In this document: one piece after another, positions 23,189 to 31,925 of the stretch
How the letters are laid out: every line of letters begins with the position of its first letter
Position numbering within the stretch: position 1 is the first letter of the stretch
NCBI GenBank assembly: GCA_947479085.1
Contig: CANJYB010000016.1
Span: 42,047-106,046 of the forward strand
DNA: 64,000 bases
Reading direction: 5' to 3'
DNA from: Bacteroidota bacterium
Lineage (GTDB): Bacteria; Bacteroidota; Bacteroidia; 2-12-FULL-35-15
Notes under the pieces: generated by a model
Told to the model about the DNA's origin: nothing
Seen by the model: the letters and a program-made list of their open reading frames with translations, nothing else
The model's database searches: none
Translations under genes and position numbers: made by a program

Positions 23189-24982
23189 ATGGCAAGAAAA
23201 GTAAAAGAAACTGACGACCTCCCGAAAGCAAAACTCAATAAAACATCCATAAAAAATACAAAACGACTATTCAGTTACATTGGCGAACACAAGTGGAAAC
23301 TCTATCTGGGTATGTTCTTTTTATTACTTACTGGGGGTACGGCATTGCTGTTCCCGATGATGCTGGGCGGTTTGGTAAAAACGATTGAACAAAAACATTT
23401 TGATGCTATAAATAAAATAGGGCTGTACCTGTTATTGGTACTCACCGCTCAGTCTTTTTTCTCTTATTTTCGGGTGTATTTGTTTGTAAACTATACTGAG
23501 AATACCCTTGCAAAGCTTCGCCAGGCGGTGTATTCGCACATGATAACCTTACCCATGACCTTTTTTGCTCAAAAGAGAGTAGGGGATTTGAACAGCCGTA
23601 TGTCGGCCGATATAGCACAGATACAGGATACATTAACTACCACCATTGCTGAGTTTTTGCGTCAGTTTATACTTATCATCGGGGGTATTATTTTACTGTT
23701 GGTTATTTCTCCCAAACTTACATTGATGATGCTTGCTATAGTTCCTGTGGTGGCGGTGGCTGCTGTTATTTTCGGGCGGTTTATCCGCAAAACATCTCGT
23801 GCGGTGCAGGAAAAGATAGCAGAATCGGGCACGGTGATAGAAGAAACCTTGCAGGGAATTACCAATGTAAAGGCTTTTGCAAATGAGTTTTTCGAAAACA
23901 GGAGGTATAAAAAAAGTACCGAAGAGATTGTAAACATAGCCATACAAGGCGGTAAGTACCGTGGAGGATTTGCATCGTTCATCATATTTTGTTTGTTTGG
24001 TGCCATAGTGGCTGTTATCTGGTATGGAGTAGTGCTGGCTTCTCACGACCAGTTATTGATAGGAGATTTGATTTCATTTATACTTTATTCTGCCTTTGTG
24101 GGAGCATCGTTTGGCGGTATAGCCGAATTGTATGCACAGATTCAGAAAGCAGTGGGAGCAGTCGAAAGAGTGTTTGAAATTCTGGATGATGTGCCGGAAG
24201 TATTGGAAATAAATGAACATAGAAAGGTAGTGAACAGGATAGCAGGCAATGTGGAGTTTCGTGATGTGGTGTTTACATATCCTTCGCGATTGGAAGTAGA
24301 GGTATTAAAAGGAGTAACCATTAAAGCCGAAAAGGGGGAAACCATTGCTGTTGTCGGGCCTTCGGGTTCAGGTAAATCTACCTTAGTAGCTTTGTTATTG
24401 CGCTTTTATGACCCGCAAGGCGGAAAAATACTGATAGATGGAAAAGATGCAAAAGAGTATTCGCTTACCGATTTGAGAAATAATATGGCCATTGTTCCGC
24501 AGGATGTATTGTTGTTTGGCGGAAGTATAAAGGAAAACATAGCTTACGGTAAGCCCGATGCCACCATAGAAGAGATAGCCGAAGCCGCCCGCAAAGCCAA
24601 TGCTTTGGATTTTATTGATGGTTTCCCCGAAAAGTTTGAAACATTGGTGGGAGAAAGAGGAATAAAACTTTCCGGAGGTCAAAGACAACGAATAGCCATA
24701 GCAAGAGCTGTGCTGAAAGACCCAAGTATATTAATACTGGACGAAGCCACCAGTTCATTGGATTCCGAATCGGAAAGAGTGGTGCAGGAAGCGTTGGATA
24801 AACTAATGGTAGGGCGTACTTCATTTGTTATTGCCCATCGTTTGTCCACCATCCGCAAGGCAGATAAAATTATTGTAATTGATAAAGGCCTGGTAAGAGA
24901 AAGCGGTACCCACGAAGAACTGATGCAACAGGAAAGCGGGCTATACAGAAGCCTGAGCAGGATGCAGACGGAGTTGGCGTAG
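23189..24982 (+). CDS. ABC exporter, MsbA/lipid-type half transporter
   Basis: A 597-residue half transporter. An N-terminal membrane domain with six helices (about 30-320) contains the intracellular coupling segment GDLNSRMSADIAQIQD. The ATPase domain (345-590) has Walker A GPSGSGKST near 390, Q-loop VPQDVLLFGGSI near 430, signature LSGGQRQRIAIARA near 495, Walker B ILILDEATSSLD near 515 and H-loop IAHRLSTI. Likely a homodimer. The closest functional group is MsbA-like lipid or drug flippases; the substrate is unknown. It is monocistronic, and heptamer arrays bound it on both sides. Confidence 0.88.
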   Translation: MARKVKETDDLPKAKLNKTSIKNTKRLFSYIGEHKWKLYLGMFFLLLTGGTALLFPMMLGGLVKTIEQKHFDAINKIGLYLLLVLTAQSFFSYFRVYLFVNYTENTLAKLRQAVYSHMITLPMTFFAQKRVGDLNSRMSADIAQIQDTLTTTIAEFLRQFILIIGGIILLLVISPKLTLMMLAIVPVVAVAAVIFGRFIRKTSRAVQEKIAESGTVIEETLQGITNVKAFANEFFENRRYKKSTEEIVNIAIQGGKYRGGFASFIIFCLFGAIVAVIWYGVVLASHDQLLIGDLISFILYSAFVGASFGGIAELYAQIQKAVGAVERVFEILDDVPEVLEINEHRKVVNRIAGNVEFRDVVFTYPSRLEVEVLKGVTIKAEKGETIAVVGPSGSGKSTLVALLLRFYDPQGGKILIDGKDAKEYSLTDLRNNMAIVPQDVLLFGGSIKENIAYGKPDATIEEIAEAARKANALDFIDGFPEKFETLVGERGIKLSGGQRQRIAIARAVLKDPSILILDEATSSLDSESERVVQEALDKLMVGRTSFVIAHRLSTIRKADKIIVIDKGLVRESGTHEELMQQESGLYRSLSRMQTELA

Positions 24983-24989
24983 GGGCATT

Positions 24990-25100
24990 GGATGTTGGAT
25001 ATTTGATATTGGATGTTGGATGTTGGATATTTGATATTGGATGTTCGATATTGGATTTTAGATTGCCTCACCATCTAACATCCAACATCTAATACCCAAT
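24990..25100. repeat. Heptamer array followed by its inverted counterpart
   Basis: Ten units of the form (G/T/C)GAT(G/A)TT run without slippage from 24990 to 25059 (GGATGTT, GGATATT, TGATATT and so on). After about 13 bp an inverted series, ATCTAAC, ATCCAAC, ATCTAAT, ACCCAAT, covers 25073-25100. RNA from this stretch could fold back on itself. It begins 7 bp after the stop codon of the exporter gene. Confidence 0.85.
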
Positions 25101-25243
25101 AGCTTTTTCCCCATCACTCTTAACTAACTATTTGTTGATTTTTAAACTTAATAATCAATGTATTACTTTTTTTTTTACTTTTGATGCAACTAATTGAATA
25201 TTCTAAACATCTAACTTAGTAAACAACCAAATATTTTACACAA

Positions 25244-27109
25244 ATGAAAAAATTAACTCAACATCTTATTATAGCAATAGTGCTATTCGTCTTTATGACA
25301 TCGGGCAAAACGGCTAAGGCCTGTAATGCCAACTTTACCCATACCAATGCCTGTGCAGGAGACACAGTTTGGTTTTATGCATTAGATCAATATGCGATTT
25401 ATACCTGGGATTTCGGTGATAATACTTCGCAGGTAAACATTAACCACGATACCACAGCTTTCCATGTATACAATACACCCGGAACTTATAACGTGATGTT
25501 GTTTGTTAATATAGGCGCAGAATGGGATTATCAAACGCAAATAATTACCATTGGTACCACCTGCTTTAATGCAGACTTTTCTTATTTATGCGCGGGCAGT
25601 TTGTATATGAGCTTTACCAATCAAAGTCCGGGAGCCACTTCACAAACATGGAATTTTGGAGACCCGGCTTCGGGGATTAATAATACATCCACTCTTTCCA
25701 ATCCTTACCATTCATACCCATCGTCAGGTACTTATACCGTAACCATGATAGCCAGTAACGGAACAGTGGCAGATACCAGTATTCAGTCTGTTACCGTATC
25801 ATCCAGCTGCATCGGGGCTACTTTTTATTCCGGCAATTTTTCCAATTGTGTGCAGGATTCAACTGTATTTAATGTTTATTATACCGGAACCATCACCTCT
25901 TATAGCTGGAACTTTGGCGACCCTGCATCGGGTGCTGCCAATACCTCCAACTTATCCAATCCAAAACATTTGTTTTCGGCAACCGGGTTTTATATAGTTA
26001 CTTTAATTATATCCAATGGTGCAGATACCGAAACCATTCTTTATTGTTTAAGAGTAGTAGATTGTAACTGCTGGCCGGGAGACTGTAACGGAGATGGAGA
26101 AGTTAATGAAGATGATATTTTTCCACTTGGAATGTTTTATGGTGACCATGGTGCACAGCGTATGGCTGCTACCAATACCTTCAGTTCGCAACCCGGACCG
26201 GATTGGCAGAACTTTAACAACTTTATGTATCTGCAGGCAATGGAAAATAAAAAAATTGCAGATTGTAACGGAGACAGCACCATTAACAGTGCCGACTTAG
26301 CAGTAGTAATGGCTAATTACGGAATGAGCCATACTACTCATAATAATGTGAGCGGAATGCCGGAAGCTACTGTTGCTGACCCTTCCATGTATATTCAACT
26401 GCCTGCTGGTGGTGCGTTATCAGGATCAACTATTACTGCACCCATTTACCTTGGAACGGCTGCTATACCTTGTACTTATTTATATGGATATTCGTTTAGT
26501 ATAAATTATGATATTGCGCAAGTGGTTCCCGGTTCTGTTTCAATAAACTTAAGTACAAATTGGCTTGGAAATGCTACCAACGAGTTGATGCTGACTCACA
26601 ATAATCCAACAGCAGGCAAGATAGATGCAGCTGTGGTAAGGTTTGACAAAACACAAATAGCTTCGGGTTATGGACAAATTGGAACCATTACTTTTCAAAT
26701 TCAATGGGGAGCTACAGGGAATTTGCATCTTTCGTTTGCGCCTTCGGCAAAAGCGTTAACCACCACTATGTTTGGTTCCACCATTTCGTCAAACATGGAA
26801 ATATTCAGACCGATTAACCTGGTACCTGCTGACATGAATGTGACAGTAGGAGTAGCTGATTTGACCAATAACAGCAACATAGAAATCTTCCCTAACCCGG
26901 CTAATGAGTATGTAAATGTAATGTTGAATACTGCGGAAGTAACCGAAATGAAATTAACCAATGAAGTGGGGCAGGAGGTTTATACCAATTCAGGCAAAAT
27001 GACGAATATGGTTAAAATAAACACCAGTGAATATGCAAAAGGAATTTACACATTGACCTGCAAAACAAAAGAAGGCATAGTGGTAAAGAAAATAAATATT
27101 GTGAAATAA
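25244..27109 (+). CDS. Secreted PKD/dockerin-like protein with T9SS sorting domain
   Basis: A 621-residue secreted protein. The signal peptide ends near KAC (residue 27). Three PKD domains at about 35-105, 115-190 and 200-270 share the WxFGDPASG motif. A dockerin-like calcium-binding region follows, with DCNGDGEVNEDDI (about 283) and DCNGDSTINSADL (about 345), then a cohesin-like beta domain (about 375-520). The C-terminal sorting domain (IEIFPNPANEYVNV...VVKKINIVK, about 545-621) directs export by the type IX system and surface anchoring. It is likely an adhesin or scaffold. Dockerin and cohesin-like parts in one chain are unusual. Confidence 0.82.
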   Translation: MKKLTQHLIIAIVLFVFMTSGKTAKACNANFTHTNACAGDTVWFYALDQYAIYTWDFGDNTSQVNINHDTTAFHVYNTPGTYNVMLFVNIGAEWDYQTQIITIGTTCFNADFSYLCAGSLYMSFTNQSPGATSQTWNFGDPASGINNTSTLSNPYHSYPSSGTYTVTMIASNGTVADTSIQSVTVSSSCIGATFYSGNFSNCVQDSTVFNVYYTGTITSYSWNFGDPASGAANTSNLSNPKHLFSATGFYIVTLIISNGADTETILYCLRVVDCNCWPGDCNGDGEVNEDDIFPLGMFYGDHGAQRMAATNTFSSQPGPDWQNFNNFMYLQAMENKKIADCNGDSTINSADLAVVMANYGMSHTTHNNVSGMPEATVADPSMYIQLPAGGALSGSTITAPIYLGTAAIPCTYLYGYSFSINYDIAQVVPGSVSINLSTNWLGNATNELMLTHNNPTAGKIDAAVVRFDKTQIASGYGQIGTITFQIQWGATGNLHLSFAPSAKALTTTMFGSTISSNMEIFRPINLVPADMNVTVGVADLTNNSNIEIFPNPANEYVNVMLNTAEVTEMKLTNEVGQEVYTNSGKMTNMVKINTSEYAKGIYTLTCKTKEGIVVKKINIVK

Positions 27110-27166
27110 TTCATTAGTTGGCGGTTCTTTATGGGTTAGTGGCCTGCCAATTCTGAATTGACTGAG

Positions 27167-27186
27167 AAGCCTCCGAAAGGGGGCTT
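27167..27186 (+). terminator. Terminator after the PKD protein gene
   Basis: AAGCC-T-CC, loop GAAA, GG-G-GGCTT, followed by TTCTTTTT. The GNRA loop and T-run make it a good intrinsic terminator, about 60 bp after the stop. Confidence 0.8.
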
Positions 27187-27269
27187 TTCTTTTTGATTAT
27201 AGTTATAATGTCAATAATGGAATGGTTTTGGCTTTGTTAGTTTTTATACTTTTACAAAAATTGAAAATT

Positions 27270-27752
27270 ATGAAGTACATCCTTTATTCAGCATTAATTA
27301 TTGTAGCTTCCTGCAATAAAACTTCAAAGAGTGCAACCACACATCAACAGGAAAAACCCGATGTGAGTAAAGTGGTGATAAGCTATGAAGCTACAGCCTG
27401 TTTTGGCAAATGCCCCATGTTTACCATGACTATTAACGGAGCAACTCAAACCATTACTTATGTGGGCAGCCAGAATGTGGAAAAGCTTGGAACGTATACC
27501 AAACATTATGAGGTGGATTCAATTATAACATTGGTGAATGCATTTGACAAAGCCAAGTATTTTGAACTGAATAATGAATACCTTGGTCATATTGTCGACT
27601 TTCCATCTGTAATAACCAGTTACAGCAATTACGGAAAAACAAAAAAGATAAAGGACAGGACCGGAGGTCCGGGGGAATTAAGAGACCTGGAACGGCTGTT
27701 ATATATTATTTCTAACGGAGAAGGTTGGAAAAAACAAGAAGAGGGGAAATAG
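27270..27752 (+). CDS. DUF6438-type lipoprotein
   Basis: A 160-residue lipoprotein (lipobox IVASC, cysteine near residue 14). The mature domain begins VVISYEATACFGKCPMFTMTINGATQTITYVG, with the conserved CFGxCP motif, and continues GTYTKHYEVDSIITLVNAFDKAKYFELNNEY. I recognise the DUF6438 family. I use ATG 27270 rather than the longer frame from 27222, because it starts the lipoprotein signal directly. The function is unknown; the paired cysteines suggest a disulfide. Confidence 0.78.
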   Translation: MKYILYSALIIVASCNKTSKSATTHQQEKPDVSKVVISYEATACFGKCPMFTMTINGATQTITYVGSQNVEKLGTYTKHYEVDSIITLVNAFDKAKYFELNNEYLGHIVDFPSVITSYSNYGKTKKIKDRTGGPGELRDLERLLYIISNGEGWKKQEEGK

Positions 27753-27790
27753 TGAATAGAGAAAAGTTAATAGTTGACACTGAATATTTA

Positions 27791-28279
27791 TTAACTGTTA
27801 ACAAGCACTCTTTTTTGCCAGCTTTGTTGCAAAGGTAATTCCCATTCTTTGTCAAAAGAAGCTTTGGTAGTAACCATATTGTTGAACACAATGGTATTTT
27901 CGTTTACTTCACCTTGTTCCGCCAGTTTTTCGAAAGCAGATAATTTACAAACTACTATTTCATTCCCCTTACGATAAGCCACCTGCATCCGGTCAAACAG
28001 GTTGATATTATATTTTAGTTCCAGTTCTTTCATAAACTTTACAGACTTGTCGATACTGCAACCGCTTGCTAATGCCTGTTGCTCATCCACCGCTAAAATG
28101 ATGAAACTATTATATAACACTTCAAAACCAGCTTTTAAACTTGCTCCATGTGCTGACCAGTCATTAATAAATGAAGTACCTATGGTATTAATTTCAGTTA
28201 CTTCATTTTCAGTAAATGCTCTGTCGCTTTGGTAAACCCAAAGTTTGGCATTGTCGGGCATTTTTTGGATGGTGGTCAT
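27791..28279 (-). CDS. Conserved Bacteroidota protein often mislabelled ABC transporter ATPase
   Basis: A 162-residue soluble protein. NAKLWVYQSDRAFTENEV, FINDWSAHGASLKAGFEVLYNSFIILAVDE and ASGCSIDKSVKFMKELELKYNINLFDRM are the hallmarks of a small family common in Bacteroidota. Databases often call it ABC transporter ATPase, but I see no Walker A, Walker B or signature motif. The start is ATG 28279, because the TACCTTTG promoter box at 28295-28302 lies between it and the longer frame's start. The function is unknown. It ends at a degenerate heptamer-like spacer (27751-27799). Confidence 0.82.
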   Translation of the reverse strand: MTTIQKMPDNAKLWVYQSDRAFTENEVTEINTIGTSFINDWSAHGASLKAGFEVLYNSFIILAVDEQQALASGCSIDKSVKFMKELELKYNINLFDRMQVAYRKGNEIVVCKLSAFEKLAEQGEVNENTIVFNNMVTTKASFDKEWELPLQQSWQKRVLVNS

Positions 28280-28294
28280 GGAAATATTTTTTTT

Positions 28295-28302
28295 CAAAGG
28301 TA
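28295..28302 (-). promoter_or_regulatory. TACCTTTG -7 box setting the start of the mislabelled ATPase-family gene
   Basis: A TAnnTTTG match on the minus strand, 15 bp upstream of ATG 28279 and downstream of the competing start at 28348. Confidence 0.6.
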
Positions 28303-28395
28303 GGGGTTTTTGGAATACCTCAACTTTTCGGAAAGAGGAGATTGACAAAAATAAAATTCGGATAAAGTATTTACAAGAATAAATTACAGGGAAGT

Positions 28396-28839
28396 TTATT
28401 TTTTAATAATGAAATTATCGGCTGATGGGCGAACCATATTCTTGTTTGCAATCAGACCAAGAATAAATTCAAGGGCTTTTTGAAGTGATTCGGAATTGCC
28501 TTTTTGAACAAAATAATGCGCTCCTTTTTCATAAAGCAAATCTGCATTTACAGCTATAAATCCACCGGTATAAATAACCACGGGTAATTGTTTCAAATTT
28601 TCATTGCTTTTTATTTCTCCTAAACAAACCAAACCGGTTTTACGCGGCAGGTTCATATCAAGAAAGAGAACATCAGGCATGGATGCACTGTTTTCATTGA
28701 GATGACGCATAAGCTCTTCCCCTGTTTCAAAAACAGAAAGTTGAGTATAAAACGGAAGTTTATTTAAAACTGCCTGAAAAAAATAAGCATCACTTACGCT
28801 GTCATCAGCTAAAATGATGCGTATTAAAGGAGAAATCAT
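28396..28839 (-). CDS. Single-domain response regulator (CheY-like)
   Basis: A 147-residue receiver domain without an output domain. The acidic pair ADDS is at residues 11-12, the phosphoacceptor aspartate is in VLFLDMNLP near residue 61, the conserved threonine in VIYTGG and the lysine in FVQKG. The GLVCLGEIKSNENLKQLPVVIYTGG layout is the Rcp1-like type common in Bacteroidota and usually paired with bacteriophytochrome-like hybrid kinases. No kinase is nearby. A TAAATTTG box at 28844-28851 abuts the start, so the transcript would be almost leaderless. Confidence 0.85.
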   Translation of the reverse strand: MISPLIRIILADDSVSDAYFFQAVLNKLPFYTQLSVFETGEELMRHLNENSASMPDVLFLDMNLPRKTGLVCLGEIKSNENLKQLPVVIYTGGFIAVNADLLYEKGAHYFVQKGNSESLQKALEFILGLIANKNMVRPSADNFIIKK

Positions 28840-29068
28840 TCTGCAAATTTAAGAAAAGCAATGAAGATTTTTAATTGTTTTTTTTCGAAAAGGTAGATTT
28901 TATTAAAATATAGATGTAATATTAAGACAAATCCGAAACATCGGAAAAGTTGTTGTTAATGTAACAATCAGATTTGCTTTCTTTTGAAGAAATTCAATCT
29001 CTTTGAAAGAAGTTAATAACCTTGTTGAATACTAAAACCACCGCCTTACAAAATTCCCTTAGAATAGT

Positions 29069-29076
29069 TAATTTTG
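29069..29076 (+). promoter_or_regulatory. TAATTTTG -7 box for the double Ddl gene
   Basis: A TAnnTTTG match 32 bp upstream of the ATG at 29109. Confidence 0.6.
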
Positions 29077-29108
29077 CATCTGTTTTTTAACAACCATAGC
29101 ACATACGT

Positions 29109-31847
29109 ATGAAAGTAGGAATAATATTCGGAGGGTTTTCCAGGGAGCGCGAAATATCATTTGCCGGGGGGCGTACCGTGTACGACAACCTTAATAAATC
29201 CCTTTTTCAGGCAGTTCCCATCTTTGTGGACAGCTTTGGCAACTTTGTGCTGCTCAACTGGGAATTTGTTTACAAAGGCAGCATCCGCGATTTTTATCCT
29301 CCTGCATCGTTTATCCCTGAAAAGAAAGGCGAATTTCAAATCTATGCCGAACAGATAGGCAACCTGGATGAAGCGCAGCAATTGGAATTGATAAACAGTA
29401 TAGGCACTAAGATAAACCCAAGCGAATTAAAAAACCATATCGACTTTGCATTTTTATGCCTGCATGGTCCTTTTGGGGAAGATGGAAAAATTCAAGGATT
29501 GTTCGAATATCATAACATACCTTATTCCGGTTCGGGTATATTGCCTTCCGCTATTGGTATCGATAAGTCAGTACAAAAACGGCTGATGGTAAATGCCGGA
29601 TTCAACAGCCCGAAATATTATACCATCGACAGGAACGATTTTATAAACGGAAACTGCAAGGAAACATTTCGCCAAGCAAATGAGGAGATAGGGTTTCCGC
29701 TGGTTGTAAAACCTGCCAACCAGGGTTCATCCATCGGCATCAGCATTTTACATGCCAACGATAAATACAACATTCCATTAATGGGCGCCATCGGCAAAGC
29801 GTTATTTACCGAATGGATAGATGCAAATGAGTGGAAAGGATTTTCGGAAGCTGAAAAAATAAATCATATCCGCTTAATAGCAGATATTCGCGAAGGTATG
29901 GGAATGCCGGCAGTAGTTTGGAGTTCCGCTTTTCCCGAACGGAAAACAATTTACCATCCAGCAGACCTGATAGCTCACCTCGATACACTTTTTGAAAATG
30001 AAAAAGAAGGAGCAGTGCTGGAAGCAGTGGATGGGGAAAGTAAAGTACTGATAGAAAGTTTTATTGAAGGCAAGGAATTTTCCTGCATTGTTCTTCAAAA
30101 CAGTAAAGAGAATGGGGTAGAGGTCATAGCTCTGCCACCAACCGAAATACGTAAAGGCAAGGAACTCTTCGATTACCGTTCCAAATACCTTCCCGGATTA
30201 TCGCGTAAAATTACGCCCATCGATTTGCCAAACGAACAGATACAAGCCATTCGCAAGGAATGCGAGCGGTTGTTTCACGAACTGAGTTTTGATGTATATG
30301 CCCGCATAGATGGCTTTATTACTAAGGAAGGCAAGATATTCCTTAACGACCCGAATACCACTTCGGGCATGATGCCATCTTCTTTTTTCTTTCACCAGGC
30401 AGCCGAAATAGGGTTAAATCCATCACAATTTCTTACTTACATCATCCGTCAATCGCTGGCACAACGAATAGTGGCAAGCAAAAATAGCGGAGTGTATGAT
30501 TCACTTTTAAAAGGCCTGGACGAGGCCATTCACCAGGACAAAACTTCTTCCACCAATAAAACTAAGGTGGCAGTTATTCTTGGAGGTTATTCTTCCGAAC
30601 GGCACATTTCAGTAGATAGCGGAAGAAACATTTACGAAAAGCTCGCGTCTTCATCCAAATACGAACCCATTCCGGTGTTTCTCACAGGCAATGAAAACGA
30701 ACACATCATGTATCAGATTCCTATCAATATTTTATTGAAAGACAATGCGGATGATATTAAAGACAAGATTGACCATTATAAAACACATGAACTGGTAAAA
30801 GAGATTATTGAGGAATGTACCGCCATTACTACCAAATATGCAACCACCAATAACCTCGTGCAGCTCAAAAGAATGACTTACGAAGAACTGGCCACTATGG
30901 TGGATGCTGTATTCATTGCCCTGCATGGTCGCCCGGGAGAAGATGGAGCAGTGCAGGTTAACCTCGAAAGAGTAGGATTACCTTACAATGGCTCCGGGGT
31001 GGAAAGTTCACAAATCACTATTGATAAATACAAAACCAACGAAATACTAAAACAAAATGGTTTCCTGGTGGCCGAACATTTACTAATTACCGAAGATGCG
31101 TGGAATAAGGACAAAGAGGGTGTTTTGAATTCCATTAAAGAAAAAATTCATTATCCGTTTATTGCAAAGCCGGTGGATGATGGTTGTTCTTCGGCAGTAA
31201 AAAAAATAAAAACAGTAGAGGAGTTCGAAGCTTTTGCTTCTCTTATTTTCCGTAAGCAGGAACAATTGATTACGGCTGCTGCCAATGTATTACATATTAA
31301 GGACAAAGAAGAATTTCCGCAGAAACAAGTTTTGCTTGTTGAAGAATTAATTAGCAAACGTGATGCAAAACATTTCCTCGAAATAACAGGAGGAATGCTT
31401 ACCAGTTATGACAAAGACGGAAATGTGGTGTACGAAGTATTCGAAGCTTCTGAAGCATTATCAGAAGGAGAAGTATTATCGTTGGAAGAAAAATTCCTGG
31501 CTGGGCAGGGGCAGAACATTACACCGGCCCGCTATTCCACGGATGCCAAACTGCGTCAGCAAATTTCAGATAAAGTAAAACAGACCTTTGGCGAAGCCGC
31601 AAAACTCCTGAATATTAATGGTTATACCCGTATCGATGCATTTGTGAGGATATATGATAGCCTCACCCCGGCCCTCTCCGAAGGAGAGGGAGTGAAAGTG
31701 GAGGTGATATTTATAGAGGTTAATTCCCTGCCTGGTATGACTCCTGCCACCTGTATCTTTCACCAGACTGCAATACAAGGCTATAAACCTTACGACTTTA
31801 TTGATAAAATACTGGACTTTGGTTTTCAGAAAAAAGCCCGTCACTAA
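29109..31847 (+). CDS. Tandem D-alanine-D-alanine ligase-like fusion, 912 residues
   Basis: Two complete Ddl-type ATP-grasp units in one chain. Unit 1 (about 1-465) opens VGIIFGGFSREREISFAGG, and unit 2 (about 487-912) opens VAVILGGYSSERHISVDSG. Both have the FLCLHGPFGEDG/FIALHGRPGEDG motif, a central ATP-grasp lysine segment, and the end motif (LNDPNTTSGM in unit 1, IEVNSLPGMT in unit 2). Unit 2 keeps the classical E-x-N metal site; unit 1 has D-P-N. Ddl joins two D-alanines for peptidoglycan. A single Ddl has about 310-370 residues. A palindrome-derived insert (SLTPALSEGEG) interrupts unit 2 near residue 853. Dipeptide specificity is uncertain. Confidence 0.83.
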   Translation: MKVGIIFGGFSREREISFAGGRTVYDNLNKSLFQAVPIFVDSFGNFVLLNWEFVYKGSIRDFYPPASFIPEKKGEFQIYAEQIGNLDEAQQLELINSIGTKINPSELKNHIDFAFLCLHGPFGEDGKIQGLFEYHNIPYSGSGILPSAIGIDKSVQKRLMVNAGFNSPKYYTIDRNDFINGNCKETFRQANEEIGFPLVVKPANQGSSIGISILHANDKYNIPLMGAIGKALFTEWIDANEWKGFSEAEKINHIRLIADIREGMGMPAVVWSSAFPERKTIYHPADLIAHLDTLFENEKEGAVLEAVDGESKVLIESFIEGKEFSCIVLQNSKENGVEVIALPPTEIRKGKELFDYRSKYLPGLSRKITPIDLPNEQIQAIRKECERLFHELSFDVYARIDGFITKEGKIFLNDPNTTSGMMPSSFFFHQAAEIGLNPSQFLTYIIRQSLAQRIVASKNSGVYDSLLKGLDEAIHQDKTSSTNKTKVAVILGGYSSERHISVDSGRNIYEKLASSSKYEPIPVFLTGNENEHIMYQIPINILLKDNADDIKDKIDHYKTHELVKEIIEECTAITTKYATTNNLVQLKRMTYEELATMVDAVFIALHGRPGEDGAVQVNLERVGLPYNGSGVESSQITIDKYKTNEILKQNGFLVAEHLLITEDAWNKDKEGVLNSIKEKIHYPFIAKPVDDGCSSAVKKIKTVEEFEAFASLIFRKQEQLITAAANVLHIKDKEEFPQKQVLLVEELISKRDAKHFLEITGGMLTSYDKDGNVVYEVFEASEALSEGEVLSLEEKFLAGQGQNITPARYSTDAKLRQQISDKVKQTFGEAAKLLNINGYTRIDAFVRIYDSLTPALSEGEGVKVEVIFIEVNSLPGMTPATCIFHQTAIQGYKPYDFIDKILDFGFQKKARH
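31661..31694. repeat. Palindromic repeat inserted in the Ddl coding sequence
   Basis: CCCTCTCC-GA-AGGAGAGGG lies inside the open reading frame with the flanks CCTCACCCCGG and AGTG. It belongs to the same family as the intergenic palindromes at 3136 and 55991. It adds about 11 residues (SLTPALSEGEG) between two conserved strands without breaking the frame. Confidence 0.75.
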
Positions 31848-31925
31848 GTCCGTATTCTCTTTTCTTTCAATAAATCTTAGCGCCCAACGTTATTGGTATT
31901 GAAATTATTATTTACTTTGACTTAA

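Noticed and set aside
27751..27799. Heptamer array in the DUF6438 to 27791-gene spacer
   Set aside because: AGTGAAT, AGAGAAA, AGTTAAT, AGTTGAC and so on keep 7-bp register, but the units are too diverged to count as an array with confidence.
27791..28279. ABC transporter ATPase label for this family
   Set aside because: No Walker A, signature or Walker B motif is present; the usual database name is not supported by the sequence.
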